Source of the DNA: Sphacelaria rigidula
Taxonomy: Eukaryota > Phaeophyceae > Sphacelariales
NCBI GenBank assembly: GCA_964200075.2
Contig: CAXNAA020000033.1
Span: forward strand, 1-33,409
Direction: 5' to 3'
DNA length: 33,409 nt
Shown: one piece after another, positions 1 to 10,707 of the stretch
Numbering within the stretch: position 1 is the first letter of the stretch
How the letters are laid out: each line of letters starts with the position of its first letter
The notes under the pieces: generated by a model
What the model was told of the DNA's origin: nothing
Databases searched by the model: none
The model's input: only the letters and a program-made list of their open reading frames with translations
Translations under genes and position numbers: made by a program

Positions 1-684
1 CTAGGTTTTGGTGGCTTGTTTTACAGCGCCGTTGCCACTCGACGCCAACCCAAGAGTCTAGAGGTGAGGGGGACGGCGACACAAGAGAGGGAGGGGGGAA
101 TGTTATGGCCGTGGTGTTGCAAAAAAGAATATCCAACATCGAGGTAGCGGCAGTCATGAAATGTAATTAACGTGATATAAAAATATTGTTATGCCCGCAA
201 GGGCAGATCCATGCAAACTCCTGGGTGCCAGGCGTGCGCGCCCACTTCATGTTCACCCCTTGCAAGTCTTCTGGAATCTGCGGCACAGTTCCAGCGCCGG
301 TACCCTCAGCGCTTTGATCTTTACTCCCTACTTCTGCGGACATGTTCTTCTCTACTTGCTTCGACTTGCCCCTACAGTACCACCTACCGTTTCGGTACAC
401 CCGGCGCAGGCCGACGTTACCAGCAAACACGTGCGGTGCAGTACAGCAACTACTATCGCCATCATCCAGCGATCAGGGGGTACCCCCCCTCAAAAAATCG
501 GATACCCCCCCCCCCTCCTCCAACCCCAGAATGAGGTTTGTGCGGCGAAAGAGGGGGTGGTGAAATCGATATGGGCCCCCTCGGTGCAGCAGTCCCTTTC
601 TCTCGTCGACAGTGGAGCCGAATTTTGTGTATACCTACGACATAGTCCCTCTTCACCGTTGGGAACGGTGTGAGAAAAGATCGT
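1..684. other. Intergenic sequence, no gene recognised
   Basis: No convincing exon is visible. Several short open frames exist on both strands around 190-670, but none shows a domain. A C-rich stretch with TACCCCCC repeats lies at about 479-520. If the tRNA-like segment at 685-760 is a SINE head, its body would lie in this stretch, since that segment reads leftwards. Confidence 0.5.
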
Positions 685-760
685 GTGACTTCACCGAGAT
701 TCGAACCCACGACCCAACCATCAGAAGGTTCCGAGGTTGCCAACTGCGCCACCGGGGCGA
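685..760 (-). repeat. Degenerate tRNA-like segment (SINE-type head)
   Basis: On the - strand the sequence contains TGGCGCAGTTGG (740-751), an exact fit to the Pol III A box. About 30 bases further on it has GGGTTCGAATC (about 698-708), matching the B box. The spacing fits a tRNA, but the D, T and acceptor stems do not pair properly. This looks like a decayed tRNA or the head of a tRNA-derived SINE, not a working tRNA. Confidence 0.5.
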
Positions 761-762
761 CC

Positions 763-1560
763 GGTTCTAAGCATCTATTAATAGGACATCTTCTTTGACA
801 TTGACCGAAACGTCCGGTCTTGTTGATACCAACCTGAACAAGCATGGCACAGAAAATGCGTTTGTTGTCAGCATCCAAAAGCAACTCCACCTACCCCCCC
901 GGTTCCTTGATTCGGGGCACTCTCTAAGCACGGGCGGGAAGTACGGGCGACAGGCACACACGAACATCCAACCGGTGACCTGTCGCACCTGTGAGCATGT
1001 AGAACACGTAGCGCGGCCGACCCTAAGAGGAACAAAGCGATATTGAAGCCACCGCTAAACGTCAGCAGCCTGACGGAGGGCCCTCTCTATATCAAAGTGA
1101 CTCATCCAAGAGCATAGGGGATCATCACTGGTATTAGGGTGATTCATAGTGTAGAATACGTTGCCTCTGAAAGCTTCGGAGCCGTCTCAACACGCGTGCT
1201 GAACTCGCACGTATGTGCAACGCGCTGCCTCGACATATGTGAACTTTTCGGGTCATCGGTACTCTCTTGTGATTTTTCGAAGGATACGCTGTATCTGGGC
1301 GGGGACTCGCGCACGAGATTGGCATATCGAGAAATAAATTCACGGGGATTTTGAATACCAATGCGGGATGGGTTGCAGTTGTAGTAGCTTCAATCTGAAA
1401 TGGGTTTTTTTTTCATCATTTTTACATAGTCAGCGATTGTGAATGGTTTTTCACGCGCCACCGCTCATCCCAGCGAGCGGTTGATCCTGACGTTTGGGAG
1501 TCGGGAGATACTATAAGGGACATGCGCTCCACGTTCTAAAAAAAATCGCCCCTGCGCTCG
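763..1560. other. Intergenic sequence, no gene recognised
   Basis: No open frame on either strand shows a recognisable motif. The sequence turns AT-rich after about 1380 (poly-T at 1401-1410). Confidence 0.5.
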
Positions 1561-2012
1561 ATATTGAACGATTTCCAAGCTGAATTGGCAATGGGTGGTA
1601 TTGACCATTCTCGGTCGAGAAATCATTTTTTGGTTCTAGCGCAATAAAATAAGTGAAAAAAAGATGACGTAAAATCATTCATGAGAGTGATCAGGAATGG
1701 TACACCCCCGCCTGGGATATGCAGAGCTGGGTTGGGCAATTTTTGTTTTCAGGCACTTTACTGAATTTTTTCGATTAGTATCCGTCCTCGGCACTTAGAG
1801 GTCCTGGCGTCGATAGATATTCGGAAGATAAGCAGGTCGTGCTCAGAACACAATCCTCAATTGGTGATGTCGGGGTGATACGTAGTCAGTATCTTGTTCA
1901 TTAGGGGGTGTTATCGACCGTCACTGGTCCACAAAACACGTTTTTTCGGCTCTAACGCAATAAATAGGTGAAAACTAAAGTAGCAATCATTTTCATCTGT
2001 TTATGAAAAATT
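1560..2012. repeat. Diverged local duplication (two copies about 316 bases apart)
   Basis: The stretch around 1600-1690 (a '[GC]TGGTATTGACC..' start, then GGTTCTAGCGCAATAAAA, then AATCATTCAT) recurs around 1905-2003 as GTGTTATCGACC, GGCTCTAACGCAATAAAT, AATCATTTTCAT. Order and spacing are kept although many bases differ. It is probably two copies of a non-coding repeat. Confidence 0.45.
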
Positions 2013-3300
2013 TAAGGATTGTTACAATCGAGGAAAAATACACAATTGTCAGATTCTGGGGCTGGGTAATCTCAGGACCCCTGAAAACCGGTCAGCCTGT
2101 AAGTCGTTCAATAATGAGCGCAGATGTGACTTTGTTTCGGAATGTGGAGGGGATGTCTGGTATCTCCCGATTCCCAAACTATGAGATCAAACGTTCGCTG
2201 GGATGAGCGGTGGCGGGCGAAAACGCTTTCGAACATCCCCGACTACGAAAAAACTACGAGAATCTCCTATTTCAGATGTGAAGTACTGTACGATCTCCAC
2301 GGTGGAGCTTGCAACCATCGGCTCATGGTCGTGCCCGTGCGATTCGCACTCCTCTCACTTCATGCCGTTGCATGCTTCTCGCAACCCCTACTGGTCTCAT
2401 TCGCCTCATTACAAGGACTGTGCCTTCTCCTTAGCATCAGAACCCATACTGGCGGTGGAGATACAACACCTACTTTTTTTTATAAGAACGCCACCAGGCA
2501 TATGCCGTATTACAATTCTGCACGTGCCGCAGACCACCGCACATTGCCGTGACGACTGACACCACCACAAACGGATATCTCGCCAGCAGTGCATGGAGCC
2601 CCACGAATGTATAAAAGATCGTTCGTATTGGGTAAACGCCAACTAGAGAATAGTTCCTGGTTATCATCAGTTATGGCTTCCACCCTCAAACAGTTCTGCA
2701 AACAAACGTAGATCAGTTGTTTTGACTGTGATGCCTTCGAGTAGGGGTCACAAAACAATCAGCGCCCGTATGCAGTTGATTTCCATCTACTGTACGCGTG
2801 CGTTGAAAATCGCTTCACGTTGTACGAACACTACAGATGCAGGGGCTACAAGACTGCGAGAAAATAGTGTGGTCACTCCCAGTGGACACGTGTTTTTCAT
2901 TGTTGGAATTTAGTGCAGGACAAAACTAGTGCAATTTGAATTTGATCAAGTCAAGCAAACGAGCGCCAATAGATGTGGGTCATAGGCCGACAGGCGATAC
3001 TGCTCTTCATCTACGGGATGTATGGTTTTTGGCGAACCCATAAGTCACATGTGTCGGTTCGCAGTCTTGCAAGCCTCTAGTCCCCTGATAAAACCACTTT
3101 TTGTTATTCGTGGCTTGGTCTCGATTAGATATTACCAGCGTCTTGTTTGATGGTTTCCACTGCTACCCTAATGAATTGACACGATTTTCTTCAGGTCTGA
3201 GTTTCTCTCCTGATCAACGGCTATACACAAAGTACCTAACTTAAACATTATGAGAAAAAGTCCAGGGCTTGCAAATAATTGGCACGTGGCATCGACGGTT
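2013..3300. other. Intergenic sequence, no gene recognised
   Basis: Short open frames on both strands between 2,142 and 2,913 have low-complexity or cysteine-rich translations with no domain. No RNA gene or tandem repeat was seen. Confidence 0.45.
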
Positions 3301-3319
3301 AAACAAAGGACTACAGAGG

Positions 3320-3605
3320 TTGCGACGTGGGTGCTCGAAAACAGGTAGGAAAACAGATTCCCGATGTTGAAGATTAGCGAAGAATAGCATTAACATAGAG
3401 TGGACAAGCACAGATTTGCTCGGAGAAATTGCCCCAATAGACTGTTGTACGGTAACACAACCCACGGAAAAGGTGGCGACGTGGGTGTTAAAAAAATGGG
3501 TAGGAGAGAGGACTGACGTGGGATATGAACAGAGAACAGCGGCAAATTAGAGCGAGTATGTACATATTTGCCCAGAGAAATCCCTCCGCATCACTGCTGT
3601 AACGG
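3320..3605. repeat. Local tandem duplication of about 150 bases
   Basis: GCGACGTGGGTG at about 3322 recurs at about 3475, each time followed by an A-rich 'aggtaggaaaa/ gggtaggagag' stretch. Then come 'ATTTGCTCGGAGAAAT' (about 3413) and 'ATTTGCCCAGAGAAAT' (about 3567), then a CTGTTGTACGG/CTGCTGTAACGG end. Two diverged direct copies. Confidence 0.5.
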
Positions 3606-4320
3606 GGTTCCGTAGTCTGGCGCCAGTGTTTGAGTCGGCGGTTGACGGATCGATCTTAGAACTCCACGTCAGGTAGACGTAGCAATCAAGATACAAGTAG
3701 TAATCAAGGCGGGGTGGCAACGACAATCGGTATGGAAGCAGTAAATGCGCTAAATAGTGCCCAACTCTACCCTACAGCATGAGCACCAGCGTTGTCAACT
3801 TGGGCCCTCAAGTGGATCTTGCGGCAATCGGAACGCGGCGGTGCTGTAGTACGACGATGGCTACCACGATTACGAGTACAGGGCTTCAAAACTGTGTGAG
3901 TTTTGTCGCCGGGACTGTGAGCGCACCCAAGACGCCGTTGATCTGAGAAACAGATATCGCAGCTGAATAGTGTGCAAAGCCAGCCCAAGCCTGAGGTGTG
4001 AAGATCTTCGTTCGTTATTCATTGGTAGTTGCAAGCCAGAGATGATTTACTACTGTACTGTGCTGCATTCCCCTCAGCGTGCAATTGGAATGTCGAACAC
4101 CGCCGGTGATTGTACTGCACTGCGCTGCTGCACCCTACCGCTGGTGGTACTACAGTTTAAATAAACAGTACCTTCACTGTCTGTTCATGTACTGTACTGA
4201 CGGTACAACAAAACCCCAAGTACATTGCGTGCATACACCGGCAGACCGCGCGATCTAGTTCACCTGCACGAACTTCACACATATTTCAAGCAGCGCATAT
4301 ACCCTTCGCCGACATCATAG
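3606..4320. other. Intergenic sequence with CTGTACTG-type words
   Basis: No gene is recognised. The 4050-4210 part is dense in short CTGTACTG, TGCACTGC and GTACTAC words of partly palindromic character. Similar words recur at 7377-7405. They look like simple-repeat or small mobile-element debris. Confidence 0.4.
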
Positions 4321-4322
4321 CA

Positions 4323-4565
4323 TCACACCTTTTGGATGTCACCCATTACCCCTCCAGGATCGCTGGGAACCCGTTCCGTAACATCCGCTGCTGGAGCCGC
4401 ATCGCTGGCCTGAGATCCAGGCTCCGTTATGTCACCTTCGACAGGGGGACCAGAACATTTCACTTCTTCCGCACTTACCACGACAGCACCGACATTGTCT
4501 CTACTGCTGCTTACACTTCCGGTATCATGTTGTTCCATCGTGAAAGTCGGCCTGTCTCTCCTGCA
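4323..4565 (-). other. Possible coding fragment or exon, acidic Ser/Pro/Ala-rich
   Basis: The - strand reads MEQHDTGSVSSSRDNVGAVV, then VSAEEVKCSGPPVEGDITEP, then APAADVTERVPSDPGG and MGDIQK. It is followed at once by a plausible donor (AAAG|GTGTGA). About 25 bases before the Met is a pyrimidine-rich stretch ending in CGGTGCAG, a possible acceptor. The composition resembles a disordered protein segment rather than random translation, but there is no domain and no neighbouring exon could be joined to it. It may be a chance open frame. Confidence 0.25.
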
Positions 4566-4903
4566 CCGAAGAGAGCCTAGAGCGCCCTGCTACAACAGTA
4601 GGTTGCACCACCAGGATTGCAATGGGTCATTATCCATCGCTCCATCTGGCTAATGACAGAGGTGTATCCGAGATGAGAGTTTGGAGTATAACGAAACTGT
4701 TGCGCGAATCGATCTTCGATCTTTGTGCTAACTGGTGCTTTCCAACCGGACGTGGAGGGCCGCTACAACACCACAGCGGACACCGCCCTATGCGTTGTAT
4801 ATCTTCATGACAGAGAGCATCGGAGATGTGGGAAATAGGGGGTAACAGGAGATCGAAAATCTGAACTTGTTAGGCAAGATACCATACGGTGCAGTATCGG
4901 ATC
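4566..4903. other. Intergenic sequence, no gene recognised
   Basis: Only short open frames without motifs were seen, and no repeats. Confidence 0.4.
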
Positions 4904-5304
4904 TTACAGCACACTTAATAATGGTATCCACCACCACCTGTAGATACACACTGAAGTAGGTAGCATGGCGAAGTCCCGTTCATGTACACTGTCAATATTT
5001 GACGGCACTTCACTGTACGTAAGAGGAGCATTCTCCTCTCTTTCCCTGTAGGCATTTTCTTCGTAGCGGCGATCCGCGCGACCAACATAGCGGAACCTCG
5101 GCGGCCACCTATGTCTACGGCCGACCGCTGGCACAACCTTCTCCGTGTTGGGTGACCGAACAGCCAAGGCAGAGTTGCCGCCATGCTCTGGAGCAGATCC
5201 TTCTTGGCTCGGGATTTGCCCGTGGCGGTGAAGATTCTGTTGCTCGCTCTTTGCTCCATTCGTGGAGGTGCAAGGAGGGCAGATGTTGGAGCAGCGTCCA
5301 CCAA
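4904..5304 (-). other. Possible decayed coding sequence, two overlapping frames
   Basis: On the - strand one frame from about 5304 reads MEQRASNRIFTATGKSRAKK before turning arginine-rich. A second frame from about 5167 reads RYVGRADRRYEENAYREREE and then NAPLTYSEVPSNIDSVHERD. The plausible text shifts frame around 5150, as expected for a broken mobile-element gene. The protein family is not recognised, and chance cannot be excluded. Confidence 0.22.
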
Positions 5305-5719
5305 GTCGCGCGGTCAGCAGTACAGGTGGGCAGCCAATAATTGCTATTTCGAGACGCTGTAATGTACGCCAAGCTCAGGTCTACCGTACACGTGGTCAAA
5401 TCAGCCAACCAACAGTATGGCGTGTGGGGGGAAGATGGGAAACGGCGTTGGGGGTGTGTTTCATGAGCCTGTCATGTGTACAGTTTCTTCTTTCCGTTAG
5501 TGACGTTCGACCAGGGAACAGGACCGCTGAACCCTTCTCGCGATGAAACTAAGTCAAGTATAGAAGAAGGAGGGTGGAGAACTAAACAAAAAAAAAAAGT
5601 CCTGTGTTGGCCTTCCTCCGGTGTGACCCCGGCTGATGCGCACATATACCAAAGGTGTAGACTGGCATCCAGAATGGATGGGATGACAATACACACTCAT
5701 CGCGCAAAACACCAAGGCT
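5305..5719. other. Intergenic sequence, no gene recognised
   Basis: An A-rich run (AACAAAAAAAAAAAAG) lies near 5585-5600. The phrase GGATGGGATGACAA near 5676 recurs as GATGGGATGACAA near 8789. No gene is visible. Confidence 0.4.
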
Positions 5720-6612
5720 GTGTTCTGTAGGGTACGGGTATGTTCTGTAGCGTATGAGATTCCTTACAGAACTTACGGAACTATCGGATATCTGTTTGAA
5801 AGTCTTACAGAAATTACAGAAGCTGTCGGGTACCGATTTGAAAGTCTTACAGCAACTGCAAAACTTGTCGGGTACGGTGTGGGAGGCTTACAGAAAAAGC
5901 GTATCAGCAATCGGGTATTTCTTCAAGAGCATACCCGCGCTCCGGGTATGGAAAAAACTGTGTACAGAACGCACAGAAGCTGTCGGGTAAGGGTACGGGA
6001 GGCTTGCAGAACTCACAGAAGCTGTCGGGTAGGGTTTGGAAGTTGCACAGAAAACCGTCCCCGCAACTGGATATCTTATCAGGAGCGTACCCGTGCCCTC
6101 CGGTAACGGTACGGCAGGCTTACAGAAGTCATAGACCCATCGGGTACCGGTTTGAAAGTCTTACAGAAATTACAGAAGCTGTCGGGTACCGGTTTGAAAG
6201 TCTTACAGCAACTGCAAAACTTGTCGGGTACGGTGTGGGGGGCTTACAGAAAAAGCGTATCAGCAATCGGGTATTTCTTCAAGAGCATACCCGCGCTCCG
6301 GGTATGGAAAAAACTGTGTACAGAACGCACAGAAGCTGTCGGGTAGGGTTTGGAGGTTGCACAGAAAACCGTACCCGCAACTGGATATCTTACCAGGAGC
6401 GTACCCGTGCCCCCCGGTAACGGTACGGCAGGCTTACAGAAGTCATAGACCCATCGGGTATCGATATAAAACTCTTACAGAATTTACAGAAGCTGTCGGG
6501 TACCGGTTTGAAAGTCTTGAAGGAGTCACAGAGCTGTAAGGTACGGAAAATACCCCGGAAAATGCTCCGGGTATACAGAAAACCGTACCCTTCAAAGCAC
6601 AATCTTGATATT
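5720..6612 (+). repeat. Tandem array, unit about 350 bases, built of GTCGGGTA/CTTACAGAA sub-repeats
   Basis: The unit starting at about 5798 (GAAAGTCTTACAGAAATTAC) recurs at about 6154 and, cut short, at about 6468. Copies 1 and 2 are nearly identical except that copy 2 lacks about 42 bases present near 5990-6030. Inside each unit, CAGAAGCTGTCGGGTA-type words repeat every 30 to 60 bases. Two frames stay open through the array (ORFs of 128 and 138 codons), but the translations are repeat text without a domain, so I do not call a gene. Confidence 0.8.
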
Positions 6613-6689
6613 ATCATTGCCCCTGTGGTGAGACCCACGTCACTACAGTGGCGAACTACAGATGACCGTCCACGAGAACTTTGAACGGT

Positions 6690-7101
6690 TTCACGGGGTT
6701 GATAGAGAAAGACTACACGAACACTCGCAGTAGTGCATGTGCACGGGATTGTCAACATCTATCGGCTTCACGTATACTTCCAGAGAGTACATGAGGGAGC
6801 ATTGACGGCTACCTGCTCTCTGGAAAGCCTTCTGGCACAACAGAACCGTCGACGGGCATGACGACTTCCGGTGGAAGCTCATACTCTTTGCTGTGCATGT
6901 CGATAACGGCTTGGGGTTTGATGACCACGACACAATCACCATGAACGTCGATGACGTGCGTCTTGCTACTTGATCCCCTTGTGGCGCAGATGAACCGCCC
7001 CCACTCGAGCCACCAGTCGAGTCTGGCGGAGATTCATGCTGACGGTCTGCATTTTGTTTTGTTGCACTTTGAACCCCCCCCGTTCCTTGGGACGGGTCCA
7101 T
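6690..7101 (-). pseudogene. Possible decayed coding sequence (frame-switching), family unknown
   Basis: The - strand frame starting at 7101 opens MDPSQGTGGVQSATKQNADR with a Gly/Ser-rich follow-on. From about 7045 to 6825 a different frame reads LDWWLEWGRFICATRGSSSK, THVIDVHGDCVVVIKPQAVI, DMHSKEYELPPEVVMPVDGS and VVPEGFPESR*, which looks like real protein. Near 6790 the first frame again looks sensible (MYSLEVYVKPIDVDNPVHMH). This pattern fits either an old gene with two frameshifts or exons with an unresolved intron (GAGCAG|GTAGCC near 6815 could be a donor). The start of the first frame overlaps a dispersed repeat, which suggests a mobile element. Confidence 0.35.
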
Positions 7102-7255
7102 GGTCTCAAGGGATCATCCCAACTCTCCCCCGGTACACGCCTTGCATTTTGGTCCCGCGGATTGGGTCAGCACTCTCGCACTGTGTCAACTCACGTCAAA
7201 CAAACTCAGTCGCTTACTTTGCTTTCTCACGTTATCACGCTTTCCGCGGTGGACA
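7065..7255 (+). repeat. Dispersed repeat, copy A
   Basis: The stretch GTTCCTTGGGACGGGTCC, TCTCAAGGGATCA, TTGGGTCAGCACTC and TCTCACGTTATCACG lines up in order with the stretch at about 10,205-10,375 (copy B) and more weakly at about 31,970-32,130 (copy C). The boundaries are unclear. Confidence 0.5.
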
Positions 7256-7639
7256 TCAGATATTACGAAGAAAGAACGAAAAACCCAACGCATCGGGAAT
7301 GGAACCCTCGTTCTCTCTACCCGAATGGCGAGAGGCAGACCATTACACCACCGGGTCGCGGCGACTCTACTACAAACGCACTGCACTGCACTGCACTTCA
7401 GTACTGCACATATTTCGTGTTTCCACTCAGCAGTAGTACCTCGTATCCCGTCAAATTTGAAATAAAAAAATCTTCCAACATTGAACTTTTGTTCGTGTAC
7501 AGTGTTGAATGAAGGAGTAGGGTAAGTTGATCGATGCGAGGTACATGCTTAGATCATGAAATTGTGTTTGGATCAAACCTCTATGCATACCTCCCCAAGT
7601 TATATATCCGTGCTCGTATCTGCAATGGGGTATATCTAC
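7256..7639. other. Intergenic sequence, no gene recognised
   Basis: It contains a short CTGCACTGCACTGCACTTCA simple repeat near 7380. No exon was recognised. Confidence 0.4.
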
Positions 7640-8125
7640 AACGGTATACCCTATCCTCAGGTAGAGGTATGGGAGACTTACAGAGCTCACAAAGCTGTAG
7701 CGTACCGGTACTGGATGGAAGTCTCACAAAAAATACATAACTTGTCGGGTACGGTATGGGAGGCTCACAGAAAATCGTATCGGCAATCGGGTATTTCTTC
7801 AAGAGCATACCCGCGCTCCAGGTACGGGTAAACATTGTTTACAGAGCACACATAACTGTGGGGTAAGGGTATGGGAGGCTTACAGAGCTCACATAAACCG
7901 TCGGGTAGGGTTTGGAGGTTGTACAGGAAACCGTACACGCAACCGGGTATCCTACCAAGAGCATACCCGTGCCCCCCGGTAACGATACGGCAGGATTACA
8001 GAACTCACAGAACTACCGGGTGAGGGTTTGAAAGTCTTACAGAAGTCACAGAACTGTTGGGTACAGTAAAGATCCGGAAACATACCTCGGATTCACAGAA
8101 AACCGTATTCTACAGAACACAACCT
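7640..8125 (+). repeat. Diverged second copy of the GTCGGGTA/CTTACAG array
   Basis: This stretch follows the order of 5,830-6,612: AACTTGTCGGGTACGGT, CAATCGGGTATTTCTTCAAG, GAGCATACCCGCGCTCC, GTCGGGTAGGGTTTGGA, CGTGCCCCCCGGTAACG. It ends with the same 'ggaaa-ac-c(t/c)cgg...acagaaaaccgta' tail as the array at 5,720. The two copies are direct repeats separated by about 1 kb of unrelated sequence. Confidence 0.7.
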
Positions 8126-9602
8126 TGCAAAACACCATAGACATGTAATAATGAAAGTAGTGACTCCATTGCTCAGGCGGATGAAGAATGCTAACCATAA
8201 TAGCCATTCGACAGCGTGTCCGACATCGATGTATGCACGCACAAGAATTCAAACAACAACACCAGAACCAACGTCAACACCATTGCCAACATTTCACTCA
8301 CCGCGCCGCTTTCCCCACACAACACAGGGAAAGTCGACACCGTGTTCTGCACATGCATCCCGCTTTCTCTTTGGAAAAAGAAGGTCGGACTGATTTCGAT
8401 GAGGCATGAATTATGGTGGTGATCTTCGGAATTGAACTGCCGTGAAGATGACGCCAGTTTAGTATCGAGCTGTTTCGGTGAATCACTATTTCGACCCACA
8501 CGAAGTATGCCTGACAAACACCAAGGAGCATAGTTCAACTAGGTCGCTTCATATAGTCTGAAAAAAGTCGCCGGAAAAGTCCCGGCGGGCGATTTTTATC
8601 GGTGAAGGTTTTCGTCGAAGTCCGTTTTTAAAACCCCACCTTAAGGTTCATGAAAAATTCCCGGGGGTTGTACACCCAAGGCCACCATCTAGCTTGCGTG
8701 CAAACGGTGTTAGTGGTCATTATTTACACTGGGTGCTTGTGCCACCTGCGGTAAACTAAACACGCGATCTCGTGCAGGTACAGAATAGATGGGATGACAA
8801 CACAACACACACACGCAGTAACGATTTGTACTGGTATAGCGGGGGTCGAAACGACAGGCCTGTCAACCCTTGCTTCAGCCGACCACCGCTTGGTCAGTAG
8901 TAGTGGCGCAGCAGTTCAGCGGTGCAGGGTGCACCGGTATGGTTTGAGCAGTACGCACATGCATAGCTACTGCTGCACTGGCTGTGTATACTACACTTGT
9001 ATGTGTGGAGTGTGTAATCGAGCGCCACTTCCAGGCAGTTGATCTCACCGAGAACTGACCGTTTTCTTCTGACATATTCGGAAAAATCTCGCTGTCTGAA
9101 AAAATCCCGCAGTTTCCAGAGATGTTTTTTACGAAAAATGGCCGTATAGTGTCGCGTTCTGAAAAGCGTATCTGGAAACTGACCAGGATGATTGTTTTAA
9201 GTGAATTGTTCAGAATATTAGAAACGGCTTTAGCACCCGATAATAAAAAGTCTCGGAAAACGTTTCCCCGCATTTTAGAGTCAGCGTAGAAGGAAAAAAA
9301 GTCGATAAAGTTGTACGTTCCACAACGAAAAAATCACATTCAACTTTTCAGCGTGAGGTCGCTTCTTCTATCCAAAAAACGGACTCTCTGAGAACTACCC
9401 TTTTTGAGCCTTTCATCGCGGAGTTTTGGCGGAAAACGGGCCTTGGCAGATTGGGCCTCCTCTGAAAGATTTGCTACGCTTTCCAAAAGAATTCTAGCGC
9501 ACTTTACCGATATTTCGTACGCCCAGTTTTTCTTTTGGCAGGATTACCGATTTCCCAGTCGCCCAAAACTTCTTTGAGTTGTCGGGAAAAACACAAAAAC
9601 GT
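8126..9602. other. Intergenic sequence, partly AT-rich, no gene recognised
   Basis: Overlapping open frames at 8,150-8,540 have threonine/histidine-rich translations typical of chance frames. A GC-rich near-palindrome (AGTCGCCGG...CCGGCGGGCGA) lies at about 8,567-8,597. The 9,050-9,540 part is AT-rich with poly-A and poly-T tracts and no frame of interest. Confidence 0.4.
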
Positions 9603-9734
9603 TCACGTGTTGCCCAACCGGTTTAGCAAAGTCATAATCTTGACGCAAAATACCACGGCCAATTCCCCTCTTCCAAACCTATCGATTCCCCTCCGACAGT
9701 CTTGTACAGCCGAAGCACTTGGTGGCGTACTACC

Positions 9735-9830
9735 CTTTCGACGGCCACTCTGGGAACATAGCTCCATCATCCTCCGGCAGGTGAGGTTCAACGTTGGTAT
9801 CGTAGATAATCTCCACACGGCAACAAGGTG
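9735..9830 (-). other. Possible small coding remnant
   Basis: The - strand reads CCRVEIIYDTNVEPHLPEDD and then GAMFPEWPSKG*. This text is more protein-like than its surroundings. A second - strand frame stays open for 190 codons across 9,603-10,175, so frame choice is uncertain. The family is unknown. Confidence 0.2.
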
Positions 9831-10204
9831 GCGACTGCGAGCGGTAACGTAAACAAATGTTTGTGACCATTCCCCAGCCATATGGTGAGGTCGTGTGTGT
9901 TGCGCCAGACAAAGTGCAATATACTGACCGAGTACTTTCTGTAGGAACGCTTTCTGTAGCAGCACGATCCGTACCCGCTGTGTGTTTCGCTCCGAGGTTT
10001 TGGGAAAACAGCAGAGGTGTTGGCGGGACGTCCAGAGTATAATCACACACCTAGAATGACCGACTGGGACATCGAGTAATGCTACGGGAGGTGTGAGACA
10101 GAGACTTGCACGTAACGGGGATTGTATATATATCAGACAACCACACACCACTTTTACGGGCGAAAGTGGTTTCAAACCGTGCTTTAGTCTTCTTTTTTTC
10201 TTCT

Positions 10205-10375
10205 TGCTTTCAACACCCCCGCTTCTTCGGGACGAGTCCGAAGTCTCAAGGAGTCAACCCACCTCTCTCTCGGCACCTGCCTCGCAATTTATGATCAAGC
10301 ATTGGATCAGCATACCTGCACCACGTTGACACTCTTCAAAATTTCTTTGCTTCTCACCTCCTCACGTTTTTACCG
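10205..10375 (+). repeat. Dispersed repeat, copy B
   Basis: This copy has the same ordered blocks as the copy at 7,065: CTTCTTCGGGACGAGTCC, TCTCAAGGAGTCAACCC, TTGGATCAGCATACC and CTCACCTCCTCACG. It lies upstream of the first exon found for the large gene. Confidence 0.5.
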
Positions 10376-10707
10376 TGTGTATACGTGGGTTATGTGGATA
10401 GTAGATAGCAACTGAGACATGATACCTACAGCATTGACCCTAAAGTGGCTGTTTCATACAAGCAATGGTTTAACCTCTCCGAACCCCCCCTCTCCGTAGG
10501 TTCATTTTCAGCAACCCCTTTGCCCTGTAGCCCTCCTGCATACGAACTGTTGCTCCCACCCGGAAGTTGACCGTAAACGCAACTCTAGAGCTAACCCTGA
10601 CCGCACTTATTCAATCCGAGTCATTTTCATGAACCTAATCCTCAATATTCATCCACTTTGCTGCATTTGCGTTTTCCACCCTTGGGCACCATCCACTTGC
10701 TCGCCAG
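10376..10707. other. Sequence just upstream of the first recognised exon
   Basis: No start codon with a signal peptide and no phase-2 donor suited to the exon at 10708 was found here. One frame stays open from about 10,499 to 10,844 but is out of frame with the LamG reading. Confidence 0.4.

Noticed and set aside
5720-6420. Two open frames of 128 and 138 codons in the tandem array
   Set aside because: They stay open because the unit lacks stops, and their translations simply repeat the DNA unit without a recognisable protein.
5798-6612. CRISPR-like array
   Set aside because: The repeats are long contiguous units with irregular internal words and no unique spacers of constant length, in a eukaryotic setting.
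9603-10175. 190-codon - strand frame
   Set aside because: Long, but with no domain or protein-like composition. A different - strand frame looks better in part of it. Probably chance or element debris.
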